From: Sycobia sp. Sy_11
Lineage: Eukaryota; Arthropoda; Insecta; Hymenoptera; Epichrysomallidae
Assembly: GCA_018907035.1 (NCBI GenBank)
Contig: JACCIC010000002.1
Location: 7,745,001 to 7,809,000, forward strand
Length of the DNA: 64,000 nt
Direction: 5' to 3'
Shown: piece after piece, positions 13,330-27,099 of the stretch
Layout of the letters: each line of letters opens with the position of its first letter
How positions within the stretch are numbered: the stretch's first letter is position 1
The notes under the pieces: model-generated
Databases searched by the model: none
What the model was told of the DNA's origin: nothing
What the model saw: the letters and a program-made list of their open reading frames with translations, nothing else
Program-made: the position numbers and the translations under genes

Positions 13330-16300
13330 GAAAACTTGAACGAGTATAAATATAGCGCTGTACGAAAACAAACATCATACGCAGACGCTATAGAACGTTA
13401 CGCGACGTAGCGCGGCTCCCGCGTGACCTCCCCCTCCCCCTCGTTACTGCAGATATTTTATTAAATGAGCTTTACGCTCGATAAGCAGGTTATTTAAAAA
13501 AACTGTCCAATGTCCGCGGCGACTTGAAATATCGGGGATAAGCTGTCGAAAATTCTTCTTGGATCGCGAACAGAGTCGAGATCCGAAAGCGATGTTTCGC
13601 CGCACGATTGATAATTCAAGGGACTTGAACAGAAAAAGATTATAGATAGACTCGCGTGAGAGTTTAGTGAGCGTTTTTCATCGACCCTGTACGATTCTAG
13701 ACGATTGGGGGGGGCAAATTTTAAAATTCTTCGCTACGTCATAAGTAGACTGCAAAACGGATTTTCTGCTTCGAGGCGTAATACGAGAAGATGAAAACGA
13801 TTCTTAAATAATCCGAAATTCCGGCGTGTCATTAACGTTTCGGCCTGGACGAGCTGCTCTGGGCACGTCGGCAAGACGGGCAGGCGATCTAATTGCAGAC
13901 TGAAATGAGAAATTTGCGATATAAAGGCAATTAAAGTCGATCGAGTTAAAATTCATCGCTGCAGGTAGCTTATATATATATAATGACGAAGCGTTTTCGC
14001 CTTCTCGGCTACAATGAGAAAGGCGATCGGGATAGCCCTGTTTATCATTTCGTGAAAAATTCTAAATGCAATCGACACATTGAGAATTTCGTCGACTGCT
14101 GCGTGGTATTTCTCGATCATTGGCTAAAGAATTATCGTCTCGTTCCTTAATACTCGAAGCTCTTGCGATGAAATTTTCAGACGAATTAATTTCGCTAAAA
14201 GCTTCCTTTTTTTATAATTCTCCTTATTCCGCTCTTCATCCAATTATTATAAAGCTAGTGTAATCTCTTGGTCATCGCGCGAAACACCTTAATTGCTCGT
14301 GGAAAAAAAAAAAAATTAACGGAAAAATAATTCCTTCCAAGCTCTCACTTAGGTATTATATCCATATATCGTCAATGAGGCAGAAAAAATTCGCGGCTGA
14401 AGAAATCAATTATAAAAGCGTCGCGTGTAATTGTTCCCCTCTTGTACACTCGAGCATATTTCAATCTTGCATATAAATGTTCCCTGACATATTTAGGTTT
14501 CTATATATAATACTGTTATTTTTCTTAGGCAATAACACAAGGTTGGTCTATTTATTATGAGACTTATTATGAATATTTATGCCTACAGAACTTAATTACT
14601 GTAATATATTGCGCGTTACACTAACCTGAAATATAGGGAATCAACTGTTAAATGTATACGCCCCTCTGTATTCTATCAATAAAAATTCTTTATATGCGTT
14701 CGTCGGAATTTTGACAAGTATGGGCTTAACATATTATTAGAAAAACCTGTCTTATGTGACGTCTAGCGTCTTCGAACTGTTTTGGCGAAGAAAACGCCCA
14801 TCGCGTATACGAGGGCGCCACTGTATCAAAGCAAAAATGACAAACATGGGCGTTAAGATAGCACAGGATGTATATTTGGGTCAACTGGTTCTGTAAATTA
14901 TAAAATAGTTGCTTAAACTTAAAATATTTATTTAAATATCGTAATATATTATGTAATCCCATTATACGTTAAAAAACAGAATAAACGTGATTTATTGTTT
15001 TTTTTTCATTGTAATTAAATGCAGAATATAACAAAGGAGATATGAAATAAAAATAATTTGTTTTATAAATGTATATATTATCTCTTGATAATTGTTATAC
15101 GTGTAATTTTGATGATTTTGATCCACTCATTCTGATTGTTCACCATTTCAATATCGCAAAATAAATTTTAGCAGCTTCAGGTTAAACCACACAATGAGAA
15201 CTTAAATTAGTATTGATATTTCTATATAAAGTGAAGTTTTTTTACTGCAATAACGAACTCTATGATGCTTTATGTACAGTCTGAACTCTTATTTTAACAC
15301 TTTTTATGATTCACTTTAATATATTTAGGTAATTTTCAGTTTTTTGTTTAGAAAAATTTTAAAGCACTCCGATATATGACTAATCCAATGTAAAGCTCTT
15401 TCGTACATTTGAAGCCCCCTTGACTGCCATTTCTTTAGTTGTCCTCTCCGCCTCTGGTATCGCATATTATATTTAAGTTACCGATATCGGTATTGCACTT
15501 TATTCGTGGATTCATGGGCGCCCTCTCACGCATATATAAATTAACCGAATAACTTAAATTCAGATACGAAAAATGAGATTAAACTCAATAATACTTACTT
15601 ATATTTATATAGTTCAAACGGTGCTTCTATGATACTTCTTTATCTTTCTTCGTTTCTTTCTTAAAAAAATATATAATTATATTGAGTGAAAATAAGATTT
15701 TCTCAAAACACTCTCACTTTATTTTTATATAGCGAATCAAACGAAAATGATTTTTTTTTTTAATTATACACATATGTTATGGCTGATTTATGTATTTTTT
15801 TTTGTTTTTTTTTTTTTTTACTGAATACCGAGCTCTAATGTACGTTATGATTGATTGCGACGTTAAAATTATTATTCAAGCATACACATACACTATATAC
15901 AACTGTTGTACATATTGGATATCTACTATCTATGACAATTGAAGATAATTAAACAGGAGGGACAGGGGTCGGATGAGATTTACTTGATCGATAAACGATA
16001 ATAGGAGGATGGGAGTAATGGAACTGGCCCCTATGTTTACAGGATTATTCCCCAATTTCTACGGCGAACAGGTAAAATTCACACGGCGAGCGTGACTGAT
16101 TCGGGTTTCTATTATACATAGATGTGTCGGGTGTTGAAATTCAGGTCTTGAATGATAGCTGTTGATCCGGTGGTTCAGAATTTGCGATATTGGCTTGATT
16201 TAAAATGACAATGTTTCTTGATAGATAGCCGAATAGATTCTGAGTAAAAGCTTGTTTTTTTTTTGTCCTTTATCTCGTTTCTTGACGGGAATTTATCGAA

Positions 16301-17480
16301 AAAAAAATCGAAAATTGGAGATGTTAATCAGATAATTCATGATGCATCGGGAGAATTTAATGTATTGACCAGTTAGTTCAAGAGATATAAAGTGAGAGAT
16401 TTTGATATTTATTAAAAAATATCTAATAAATTATATTTTTAAGGCAATAAAATAGTATCCTAATCCGGTTATAAGAAAGTATAAATAAAACCTAAACATA
16501 CAAATATAATATGCGTAGTAGATTTACACGTCTAGCAGACAATGAGACAATGTAAGTAAAAAATAAATACTCGAAATACTCGAACCATTCGTTCTAATGA
16601 ATACATTCATTCGCGGATCTTAAGCTTAGGTGTAAGGAAGACGAAACGTAATAAATTATTATTTACCAAGTCTAGAACTGAGAAGACATTGATCAAAATC
16701 TTAAATCGTAATAGTAAATTTTTGTAATAGTACAATTTTTGATATTGATAGCCGTTTCTGAGGTCTCCTTTTTTGAATATAGAAAATCAATTGTACATTA
16801 ATGGAAAAATAATAAAAATGAGTAAGAGAAACATTGGAATTTTAACTTCTTATAAGTCTCTTTTGTGATTATATAGAAAAAGAATTTAAGGTTCTTTTAA
16901 AACATTTGACACTTTTCTGGGAATTCTCTTATTGTTTTGGATAACGAGCACAGCAGCTGATGAAGAATTTAAGGAGAAAAATTAGATTTTTAAGAAGTAC
17001 CGAAAAAAAGCAATTTTTGTATAAATTAATAGAATATTTTTTGTTTAATAATATTTCCAATACGAGTCATTCATTCTAATAGATATTTATTAATGCAAAA
17101 TCATATTCAGTATTTGGACGAAAAATCTTCACTTAATTTCAATTATTTTTCCATTTATTGTAATGATTTTTATAAAAAGTTCGGAAATAAGAACGTTCTT
17201 TTTGCATAAATGAAATTAAAGAATACTTTAGTCGAGCAACATTAATCGCAAATATTTTTTACGGATTATATTGAAGGAGAAAAAACAACTGTGTAATAAA
17301 TAAAAAACTAAATTTTAAAAATTAGAAATGTTCGCGGTGAAATGCAAGAAATAATATAAAATGATATGAACGAGCATAAAAATAAAGAAACCAGTGCCCA
17401 ATGAACAAAGAAAATGTGACAGTTCTTCCTCTGTTTATATATGTACTACAGCGTCTCCGGTAGATGTACGAGTTCAAGGA

Positions 17481-17483
<3 letters not shown>

Positions 17484-17511
<28 letters not shown>
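17484..17511. repeat. (GA)14 microsatellite
   Basis: Pure GA tract at the left of a short GC-richer patch. Confidence 0.97.
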
Positions 17512-17517
<6 letters not shown>

Positions 17518-17920
17518 ATTGGCCGTGATCCCGGACGGTCCCGCTCTGCGGAATCCGCTTACAATGATATAAAGGTAATCTGGACCTTGCAGACTAAAAA
17601 TTTAAACTTTATTTTTATGAAATAAGGAGAATAAATAAATTGATTTGAATATCCACCCGGTAGAAAGAAGAACTAAATTTTGTTAGGAGCGCGGAAAATT
17701 TTAACGTGGCAAATGGCGTCCCACCGGACAGGTTCAAAAAAAAAAACAAAAAAACAAACGTACTGTGATATAATCCGCGCGAACACTGGTTATAAAGTAA
17801 CTGAAATGATAAAATTTCTGAAACAGACATTTCGTAACAAAATCACTTTTTTTGTTTTATTTAATTTACCTCGTTAAAAACAATAGGCATTAATCCTATA
17901 AAAATTCGGAGCTTCGAACA

Positions 17921-18678
17921 ATCCACGTCGTTGGAGCATCCGACAAGACCGTGCGGCCTTAAAGAATACTACGCATTTTGCATTGGCCGGCTGCTGCACA
18001 ACGGCCTCACTGTTCACGTTAACGCTATAGAGACTTTTTTATTTTCCACAGCATACCGAACGTTTATTTTAACTTTCCTCGGCATCGGCTCCGGGACGTC
18101 CTATTTTTACGGGAGATTTTGATCGAGCAAGCTCGAAATAGGGCCGAAAACGCGTGTCGCCCTGCCCCTTTAAACGTGCGACCGTCTGAAATTTTTGGGA
18201 AATTCGTGTCAAATTCGACTTTAAAACCTCGACGCTTCGATAATTCAATCAAAAAGGTCGGATTCGTTATATTTTGACCGTTGGCTCGAGAATCGTCGAT
18301 CCTGACCTTGATTGTTCGAATTTACCGAGCTTCGTCAAATCGCCATGAATTACGCGTGATTATCGGAACATAGCGAGACAGGGGTTATAAGACGCGACTG
18401 AACTCCAGATTCCGTGTCAAAAGCTGGCGAACGTCTCGTTGCCCCGTGGCCCGTTAATATTACAAGTATAAACTTCTTGAAAAAAAAGTGTAATATTTTT
18501 AAAAAAATCTCGAAAATCGCTTGGAGCGAAAGCGTCCAATCGGAACGCAGCGCAACTCGAAAATCACCCGCAGTTCTTCTCCGACGGCTTTTAAGAAAAT
18601 AATATCCCAGAGTCACTCGCGATTCCCAGAGAGATAGATAGAGAGAGAGAGAGAGGGGGGGCACGAGAAAGGGAGAGC

Positions 18679-18711
<33 letters not shown>

Positions 18712-18823
18712 GCGAGAGAAGACGCAAGGAGGGGGAGAGGGAGTGAAATGCAGCTCCCAAGCCGTGATGCCGCGGGGGGGAGGTTAAAAATACACTCGTA
18801 GCTGCCGGGCGCGCGGAGAAGAA

Positions 18824-18874
<51 letters not shown>

Positions 18875-18899
18875 AGATATAAGACGAGAGGTTATTATG

Positions 18900-18950
<51 letters not shown>

Positions 18951-19330
18951 GCGCGCGACATCGAGTCTCTGGCTCGCGGCGCGCAGTTTACACGGAGCCA
19001 ATTACTCGAGCAGTGCGAGCGCGCGCGCGCGAGCGACCAACAGTCACATTCCCTCGCTCCCGCCTGCCCCCCCCCCTCTTCTTCTTCCGCCACCGCCGCC
19101 GCCGCGACCGTCGGCTCTCCCTCCGCCGAAGGTTTTCATTCAAGAGCGCGCGCGCGAGCTTATGCTGCGCTCTCCACCCCTCCGCCGCCCCTTTGACACA
19201 CTATCGCTCAAACCCGCCTTCTCTCCGCGTGCAAATGGTATGTATATATATATATATATGTATATATATATTGGAAGCTTTTGACTTAGAGGGAAGAGGA
19301 TAGATGCTGCAGGAGAACGCGAATCTGTTG
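17921..19330. other. GC-richer region with repeat cluster
   Basis: Bases 17921-18640 are mixed sequence without repeats. Bases 18640-19330 alternate GC-rich runs with GA and TA tracts, and CpG is frequent at 18960-19190. There is no supported exon. This could be regulatory DNA of the Shal intron. Confidence 0.4.
18637..18942. repeat. Cluster of GA and two TA tracts
   Basis: GA tracts at about 18640-18655 and 18679-18705, TA at 18825-18871 and again at 18904-18942. The intervening DNA is GC-rich. Long frames read here consist of these repeats. Confidence 0.95.
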
Positions 19331-20081
19331 AGATATGCCTGATGTGCAATCTTGGGCAGTCGCTCCTTTGAGAGACTTATACATCGAACCCGATCGTCCT
19401 AAGAGGATCTTCATTTTTTTTCTTTGTTGTTTTGTATTTTAACAATATTAAAATACATCGAGATGAAGTATTGGAGGATTTTATTGATAAAATTAGATGA
19501 TCAGAGTGCCATCTTGTATGAAATAAAGCAACGTTAAAATAATTAAAAAAAAAAATAAATAATAATTGGGGTAAGTAGCGGATGGTAAATAATTAACTTG
19601 CGCGCTATTTTTGAGCTATATTTTGCGTCGTACCGGACCAAAAGTCGCGCTAAAGCTGCGATTGCGGAATTTGAGTGATGTATGATATAGGCTCGAGTGG
19701 TGTTATTAATCGGGTTACATTGTAAAAGATATTTTTAACCCCTTCTCTCGTGCTTGTTACGTGCATATTTATTTAAAAAATAATAATAATAAACCAGAAA
19801 AAAAACCATGCACTATAAGATATTCGATTGTCAGCGATGGTTGTAAAATCGGAGGAATAGGATATCAGCTATAGATCTGAATATAAGAGGCAGAAAAGAC
19901 GCGCACTGCGATGTGCAATGGAAGAAACAAAGCAGTCAAAACAAAACAAATCCAACCTTCGAGGAAAAGCCGTAGCCGACAAAACACTTGGAAAGTTGGC
20001 AGAACGACACGACACAGCGTATCGTATATACACCTTCGGCTTTGCAATTTCGCCCGCGTTTTCGAATCATCCGATGGGGAG

Positions 20082-20085
<4 letters not shown>

Positions 20086-20148
<63 letters not shown>
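20086..20148. repeat. (CT)31 microsatellite
   Basis: 63 bases of pure CT, the longest CT tract in the window. Confidence 0.97.
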
Positions 20149-20150
<2 letters not shown>

Positions 20151-20420
20151 GCCCCCTCGAGCCCCGCTTATTGTTCTGCGCACCCCAGCGAGGCGCGTGT
20201 ATCCGAGTTTGTAATATAATTTACGTGTGTGTGTGTGTGTATATGGATAAATAATCCGAGTCGGATGAAAAGTAGGAACGAATTATTGCGCGAGCGCGCA
20301 TTTATAGTTCGGTAATTAAATTTACTTAAATTAAACGTATAATATTATATAGAATAGCGCGTTAATGATATTTTTGTTAAGTATGTATATTCCTGTGTGT
20401 GGGTTTGTGCGTGTATATAT

Positions 20421-20433
20421 GTATGTATGTATG

Positions 20434-20480
<47 letters not shown>

Positions 20481-20599
20481 GTTTATATGCATCGGATTCT
20501 GCATAATGAAACGGGGCTCAACCGAGGGCTCAACTGTCCCCCCCGCACCATCAGCGTTAATAATGATATAGCGCAGCAAATTTATTCGAGCCGCTTTCG

Positions 20600-20655
<56 letters not shown>
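20421..20655. repeat. (GTAT)n/(AT)18 and (TA)26 tracts
   Basis: GTAT units at 20421-20438 grade into AT at 20439-20474; a second pure TA tract is at 20603-20655. Confidence 0.95.
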
Positions 20656-20658
<3 letters not shown>

Positions 20659-20830
20659 AGCGCATGATGTACAGCGAAGAATTTGAAATTCCTAAACGGC
20701 GACGGTGCGGTGGCGTAGCTCCATGAGTTATTTACATTTAAATGGCAAAACGACGCTACAATACCAACTTTGCGCTGAATTATTGATGAAGGTGATTTGC
20801 AATTACACCATGGTTATACTTATATCTATA

Positions 20831-20888
20831 CACACACACACACACACACGCGCGCGCGCATATCCACACACACACACACACACACACA
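20831..20888. repeat. (CA)n-(CG)n-(CA)n compound repeat
   Basis: CA at 20831-20849, CG at 20849-20859, CA again at 20865-20888. Such alternating purine-pyrimidine DNA favours the Z form. Confidence 0.95.
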
Positions 20889-22557
20889 TATATCCACAAC
20901 AGGAGGCCAGGTAGGTCGAAAGAGATAATTGCGTGGGGAAAAATGTGGACGGGCATAAGATCGACTAGTTCATTTAATCCTTTCGCGTGGTATAAAAAAA
21001 ATACAAATCATAGAATCATGGAAACATGTAGAAAGATTAGCGAAATATAATCACGGGACTGTAACCTAACTTTAGCAAAAAATTTTGAAATGAGCTTTAT
21101 CAACAAAAAAAGTAAGGAGAAGCATAATTATCAAACTGCGCGCTACGTACATGCGGTATATCCAGTCACGGATTAACTAGACGGACCAGCTGATTCGCCA
21201 ATTTTCAACGATCTTTTATTCCCCAATTCCTGTTGGAACCGAAAATCCGCCAAAAATAACCCATTAACTGAATATCAAGTGAATGTTAATTGGCTTATCT
21301 GGGCGTAGTTCAATCAAGAATCTCGGAAGCGCATACAGATCCTATGATTCAGTCAGTTTACCCTCGTATCAGCATAATAAAACTAGAAAATAAAGCAATT
21401 TACTGCTTTAATATGGAACGAGTGGCTTAATTACGATTTACCAAGAGATATGAATGGCGTTTCTTTAATTCAATGCCTATCACACTTTTAGATTCAAATT
21501 TCATTCTCAGGTTAAATTTCGGGAATGCCTTCCCAATTATCGTTCTCGTTTGCGCGCAAATGTCAACCTACTCAAACTGCTTGCCCAATTATGATTTACA
21601 GTTTTTTTACGATTCTGCAAGATTATGTTCACGTCAAATTCACGTGTAAATCGTTTCATTTTTCTAAAGAAGAAACTGTAATCATTTTAGCGAAAGCCAT
21701 CTCTTTATCTCAATCATTCCCAGGCCGGCTTACCTTTTACTTTATATTAACGAGTTCGCGATACGAAGCTAAAGTTAGCGGCCAGGTCAAACAGCGAGGT
21801 AACTCAAAGCGTTGAAACTCTCAACTTGAAATAATACATCCTACATCTCGACCGTGCAGTTTCGATTCAGCATTAACTAGAGTTGCCTTTTTAAGAATTG
21901 AAATGAGGTAAATATTTCGTTTCGTAATCAGATGTTGGGGGCGCGCTGCTCGCTAGCGAATCTCGCTTCTGACTTTGGCCTCGTGTACATTACACACGTC
22001 TTACCGATGACTTAGTCTTGGACTCTTCCTAACGTACAATTGGGAGACGAGTTTCTTAAGGAAAATCCACATCCTCTCGGATCCTACGCGATTGCCCCCG
22101 CTCGAAACCTCCTTATCCTTTCGAGTGGGAAATCACGGGCTTCTCCACTGACGGCGGAAACGGCGCGAAAACTTGTTTCTAGCATTTCTGCATCGACTCG
22201 ATATATAATAAGGGAGGGCACGCTTAAAGAAGGAAACCAGAGCCCTGCTTTGTAACGCGGCGAAAAATCAAAACTCGCCCGTCTCTTTATTCTTCCTTTG
22301 CTCGGTTAGTAGATACATATATATATATTATACGCACGCGCCTGGGATTGCACCTCGTATCTTCCCATCGAGCTCGCGAACTTGACCGACTTTCCCGCTC
22401 CCCCCGGCGGGTTTATATACCGTGTCGATGCCGCCCTATACCCCGCGCCCGATACCAGTTTCGCTATATATATATATACATATATATATATATGGATGGG
22501 GTGCGGGTCGCGTGCGCGATCCACCACCATTCAACCACCCCCACACCCGCCCAGTCC

Positions 22558-22565
22558 TGACGTCA
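22558..22565. promoter_or_regulatory. Palindromic CRE (TGACGTCA)
   Basis: This is a perfect CRE in a GC-rich patch within the large Shal intron, about 90 bases from a long (CT)n tract and close to TA repeats. The setting resembles the promoter candidate at 30 kb. It could be an alternative promoter or enhancer. Confidence 0.3.
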
Positions 22566-22650
22566 TCCGCACCGAGTCTCGGACTCTATTTACGCTCGTC
22601 CGTCCATATACACTCGCGTGCTTTCTCTTCGCATTTTTGAAGGAAGCTCC

Positions 22651-22654
<4 letters not shown>

Positions 22655-22710
<56 letters not shown>

Positions 22711-22764
22711 ATCTCCATGATACATATTACCAAAATATATATATAGATATATATATATATATAC
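22655..22764. repeat. (CT)27 then interrupted (AT)n
   Basis: Pure CT at 22655-22708 and AT/TAG-interrupted AT at about 22736-22764, just right of the CRE at 22558. Confidence 0.95.
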
Positions 22765-23191
22765 ACCATGTGTTCGAAATAACTTTGCAGCGTGACTAAT
22801 TGGGATCGATCAATGCATATTAAGTGCATCGGTCAATCGCAGCGCGCATGCTTTACAATTGGTAAGATGGTTAGAGATGTGCAGACTCATTGCCCCGTGT
22901 TAAATCGAACGAAAGAAAGAGTATCGAACAACGACGAAAAAGAAATCACAGACGGCTATGAAAACGCACCAGTTATTAACGCGCCGTGATTCGCCGATGA
23001 GCGGTCGGCTCCAATTAGTCGCAGCTGAAGGTTAGTTCGGAACTCCGCGCGTATTTAGGATCGAATACGCTCAACCCTTATACTGCCCCGGGGCTATTCT
23101 TCGCGTGCGCGACTTCCTATAATTAGCCGTCGTAGAGGCCACGGAGATAGCGATAACTCTGCCTATATAAATATGCTCTGAAAATCCTTAG

Positions 23192-23196
<5 letters not shown>

Positions 23197-23233
<37 letters not shown>
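23197..23233. repeat. (AT)n microsatellite
   Basis: 37 bases of pure AT. Confidence 0.97.
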
Positions 23234-23234
<1 letters not shown>

Positions 23235-25984
23235 TAGTAGTCGGCTAGCATTTGCATATGGATGATTGAGGCTTTATACCGTGGCACCGGTACATTATAC
23301 TGGAGGGAATTTCTCGCCTTCGTCAAACTCGTCCCTGTCCACCCACCCCTCCCCCCCCCCGCCTCTGGCTAACTCGACCCGCTTCTAACCTCGCCCCTCT
23401 CCCCATCCCATACCGTCCCCGCAAAGGCGATGGATCATCCCGTATTCACGTGCGCGAAGACGCGGGGCTCGAGAGTTCGGCTAACCGCAAAGTCACACCG
23501 CGTTACCGCGACGGGCCGCGAAAGTCCGAAGCCGAAGGTGTAATAAACGGCGGTCTCCCGCGATTCGTTTCGTATTAACGAATTCACAGATCGGCTTGAT
23601 GTCAATGATTGGAGCGAAGAATGATGATCGACTGCCCTGTTTTATTATTCTTACCGTAATGCACAGAAAGACAAACCAAAGCTTAGAGACAAAATTGGAC
23701 CTTGGATTTAACAATATTTCTGTACACTTCATCATCATTATTTTATAATTCACAGAGTTGGCGTTCGATGGTTTCCCCCGGGGATGGGTAGAAAAGATTT
23801 TAAAACACATCGATTCACCTCAGAATCTGTTTAAAAATAGAAATTGCGCCTGCACGTATACGTACGCGCGCGCGCGCGCGCGCACACGGGCAGAAACCGT
23901 CGTGTATGCACGTATATATAAAAGATAATATCACTGGAAATTGCTGTCATTACACTTTTACGACCGAGTCGAGCGTATGCTAAACTACTGAAACAGTAGT
24001 TTGTTGAAATATTGCACTCGCATTTGACTAAACTTTGCCGTAAAATGAAATATAATGTATACAATTAAATGGAATGTGAAGACCGCCAATGGCAATCGCA
24101 ATATTGATTTTTCCCAAGAATCGTCGAGCAGAACTATCCGTTTAAAGTAAATCATATACGACTATATTTACACCTGCCGATTATCGCGCTGCGATTATGA
24201 GAAAAGTTATCGAACTGTATCAAAGGATTTTTTCTGCAAAAATTATTGTTCAAATTACTTTCGCACTAGCAGCTTCCTCTACAAAGTATCGCAACTTTTT
24301 TCTCTCTAATGAAAATAATCTAAAAATATATCACGTAACAGCATACAGAGGAGCCGATCGTGCTATTTTAAGCCTTAACTCGTTCAGAACTTTTATTTAT
24401 TCCCGGTTTGAAGTAGCAATTAGCCAATAAGTTTTGATGCATTGAGAAATATTAAATATTAAATGAACGAAAACGTCCTATTTAAATTCTTATTGTGATA
24501 TCAATAGCTAATTGAACGAATTTCGGAATTTCCTACGGTAAATGAAGAAGACACTCTAAATTGAGTTCGTCAACTTTTTAATTGTACTAAAATGAATCTG
24601 ATGGAAAAGTGCGGCCCCATATCTCTCGGCTTCAATTAAAGTCGCGTCAATCACTTTGAGATTTTCACTCCGCGGTTGGTAAAATTAATTAAGTCCTGAA
24701 ATATCGGCCATCCTCCTTTGGAATTCATTCATATCCATGCTATCAGAAACATATAATACAATCGATTATGAAATATAGAAACCAATTTAAGTACAATAAG
24801 TATTAGCCATCGTAAATTACAATTATGAACCAATTTTTTCAATTAACCAGCCTACGTTTCTTGAACTTTATTATTTAGGCGTTCAAAAAGTATAATAATC
24901 TGCTTTTGTTTTAAAAGTGTATAATTTGAAAAGTTTTTAGATGCATAAATAGTGTTGTTTTAAATAGGTTAAATTAGTATTAGTGTGCCTAGAAATTATT
25001 TTTGCGCTTATTTTCGATCTGCACAAACCGTGTAACAATTACTAAATATTCTTTTAAAGTTTTAAAAATCATACATATTGAAATTTTTCTTGAATTTAAT
25101 ATATAAATGTTATGCTCTTAAGATCAAACTGATTTTCAATTGAAAGCAAAGCTACGCGCAATAAACCTTTCAAAATTCATTCCATAAATTAAAATTCATG
25201 AATGGTAGGTCAAACATAGGAATATAACTTCTTTACGCTGTTTGAATAAGATAGACATTCATTGATACTATGGTGTCTAATATACAAAATGATTAATCTT
25301 TAAACAGAAGCACTTCATTCATCTGTCACAACATTATAGGCAAATTAAAATATTCATCATATTCACTTGAGAAATAAATAATGATTTTTTATTTTACCCG
25401 AAATAAAGGAAATATTATAAAAGTTTATTTGTAGAACATTATTATTGTATACATTATTAATTTATGAAGTGATACTGAACTAAAACTAATGTATGGAATT
25501 TGTTCTTAACTGAACTATCTTTTATGAAAAAAGCTTCGAATGAATAATTTATATTTCTGTATACACTTGTATATACTTTATCATTTATATTTATAGAACT
25601 TTTCCTCTTACTAAAATATTTAAAACACATAATCTTTACTTAAAAGTAAAAAATATAATGTCTAACCTGTGCAAAGGTTTGCATTTTTGATAAATTTATG
25701 ATAGCATCCCATACGAGGAAAACGTGAGATGACATGAGAAAGAGAGCTGTCAAAGGGAAAAACCGTAAGCGTCTCTAAAGGTAATTAATGATAGCGAAAC
25801 TTTTCCGGACTTTTCTAGACTAGTGCATTAATCGTCTACGTATACATGTAGCTCCTTACATCTGATCTTACATTATTCGAGTTGTAGAAAAACTTATTGA
25901 GGAGAAAAAACCATGGGCCATAATTGAAATGTTATCGACTTTTAATAGAAATTAGAAATGAATAACAAGAGATTGTCAACTCAC

Positions 25985-27099
25985 CCCAAAGTAGTCATGG
26001 TGACGATCGTGTACCAAAAAGCTGCCGGAATGGAGGTGAAATTCGTCCCGTCCACGTTCTTTTCCGCGTAGAACATGACCGTGGCGAATATAATGATGGC
26101 CATGGCCAGGGAGAACACGAGGAATCCGAGCTCGGACGCGCAGGACTTTAGGGTGTAACCAAGGATCCTGAGACCCTGGGAATGTCGCGAGAACTTGAAG
26201 ATCCTGAAGACCCTGAAGACTCGAAGGGTGACGAAGGCCCCGGACACGTCATCGTTATCGGTGATGCCGAGGCCGATGTAGTACGGCAGTATGGCTACGA
26301 CGTCTATGATGGACATGACCGACCTGGCGAACTTGCAACGACTGGGGGCGGCGAACAATCGCAACAGATACTCCGCGGTAAAAATCATCACGCAGGCTGT
26401 ATCCAGGCAAAAGAAAACGATCTTGTAGCGCTCGCCGCAGGACAGCGTGCCAGCCCGCCCGGGCCTGTTTCCGCAGGGCACCGTCTCAACCACATTGGCC
26501 AAAACGCTGACCGCGATGAAGAAACCCGTGACGTAGTAGAATACCAACGCCGCGGTGGAGATGTGGGGATTCTGGAAGGCCCGCCACATCTTCTGGCGCA
26601 TGTCGGTCAGTTGCTGTAAGTTCTGATCGCCGTTCTCGCTGAGCTTGTCGTCCATCAGTCGCTCGGCGTTCTCACGCTTACGGTCCCGGTAATCCTCGTA
26701 GCAACAGTCGCCTATCACGTCCGGCAGAATGCCGAAGAACGCGAGCTCCTCGTCGTAGCTCGTCAAGCATTCGTGCTTCGGATAGTGGAGCTTGCCGGTG
26801 CGATAGTAATTGAGTATGTGCCGGAATATGTCGGGATCGCGATCGAAGAAGTACTCGCGGCACTCCTCGTCGTAAAAGAACTCGCGTTCATTCGAGCCCA
26901 AGAGCGTGTCCGGATACTTCTCGAGAGTATTGCGCCAAGTTTCGAAGCGCCGGCCCGAGACGTTGATTAACAGCTTCTCGTCGTCGGCCTTACGACGATC
27001 CTTGGGGATCGGGGGTGGGGGCAGCGGGTGGGTTGCTATCGGCACCCAGCCGATGGCCGCGGCACGGGCGAACGGCAGCCACGCTGCTACCGAAGCCAT
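25985..27099 (-). CDS. Shal: Shal (Kv4) voltage-gated potassium channel, first coding exon (partial gene)
   Basis: The exon encodes residues 1-371 plus two bases of codon 372 of a Kv4-family channel, the pore subunit of the fast-inactivating A-type K+ current in neuronal dendrites and cell bodies. The hydrophobic N terminus (about 1-22) is typical of Kv4. In that family it acts in inactivation and in binding KChIP-type subunits. The T1 tetramerisation domain (about 42-140) has the non-Shaker zinc signature H105, C111, C132, C133. S1 is at about 181-205, S2 226-247, S3 259-276 and S5 321-345. S4 (about 288-309) carries R293, R296, R299, K302 and R305 at every third position. The pore helix runs into TMTTLG at 367-372. 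The ATG is supported by an in-frame TGA 12 codons upstream (27133-27135). The exon ends GG|GTGAGT at a canonical donor (25979-25984), phase 2, so the stop seen just beyond lies in the intron. The rest of the pore, S6 and the C terminus must come from exons beyond position 1. Confidence 0.97.

Larger units (their letters stand above)
10701..17920. other. AT-rich Shal intron DNA; no gene seen
   Basis: Mostly AT-rich with the microsatellites listed. A GC-richer, repeat-free stretch at about 13380-14110 has mixed sequence without long frames. It is a plausible conserved non-coding element. Confidence 0.5.
19331..22260. other. Shal intron DNA; no gene seen
   Basis: AT-rich at 19400-19900 and 20930-21500, with CT, TA and CA repeats between. 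Bases 21500-22260 are of mixed composition with only short chance frames. Confidence 0.5.
22261..25978. other. Shal intron, exon-proximal part
   Basis: A GC-richer patch (22330-23560) holds a CRE, CT/AT repeats and a C-run near 23350. The rest, 23560-25978, is AT-rich with a (CG)n run at about 23866-23882. No exon is supported. Confidence 0.5.

Noticed and set aside
18350..19093. Minus-strand open frame of 247 codons
   Set aside because: Most of it is Tyr-Ile and Leu-Ser runs read from TA and GA repeats; there is no domain or splice support.
26182..26619. Plus-strand frame of 145 codons opposite Shal
   Set aside because: It is the antisense shadow of the Shal exon; the minus frame has the recognisable channel sequence.
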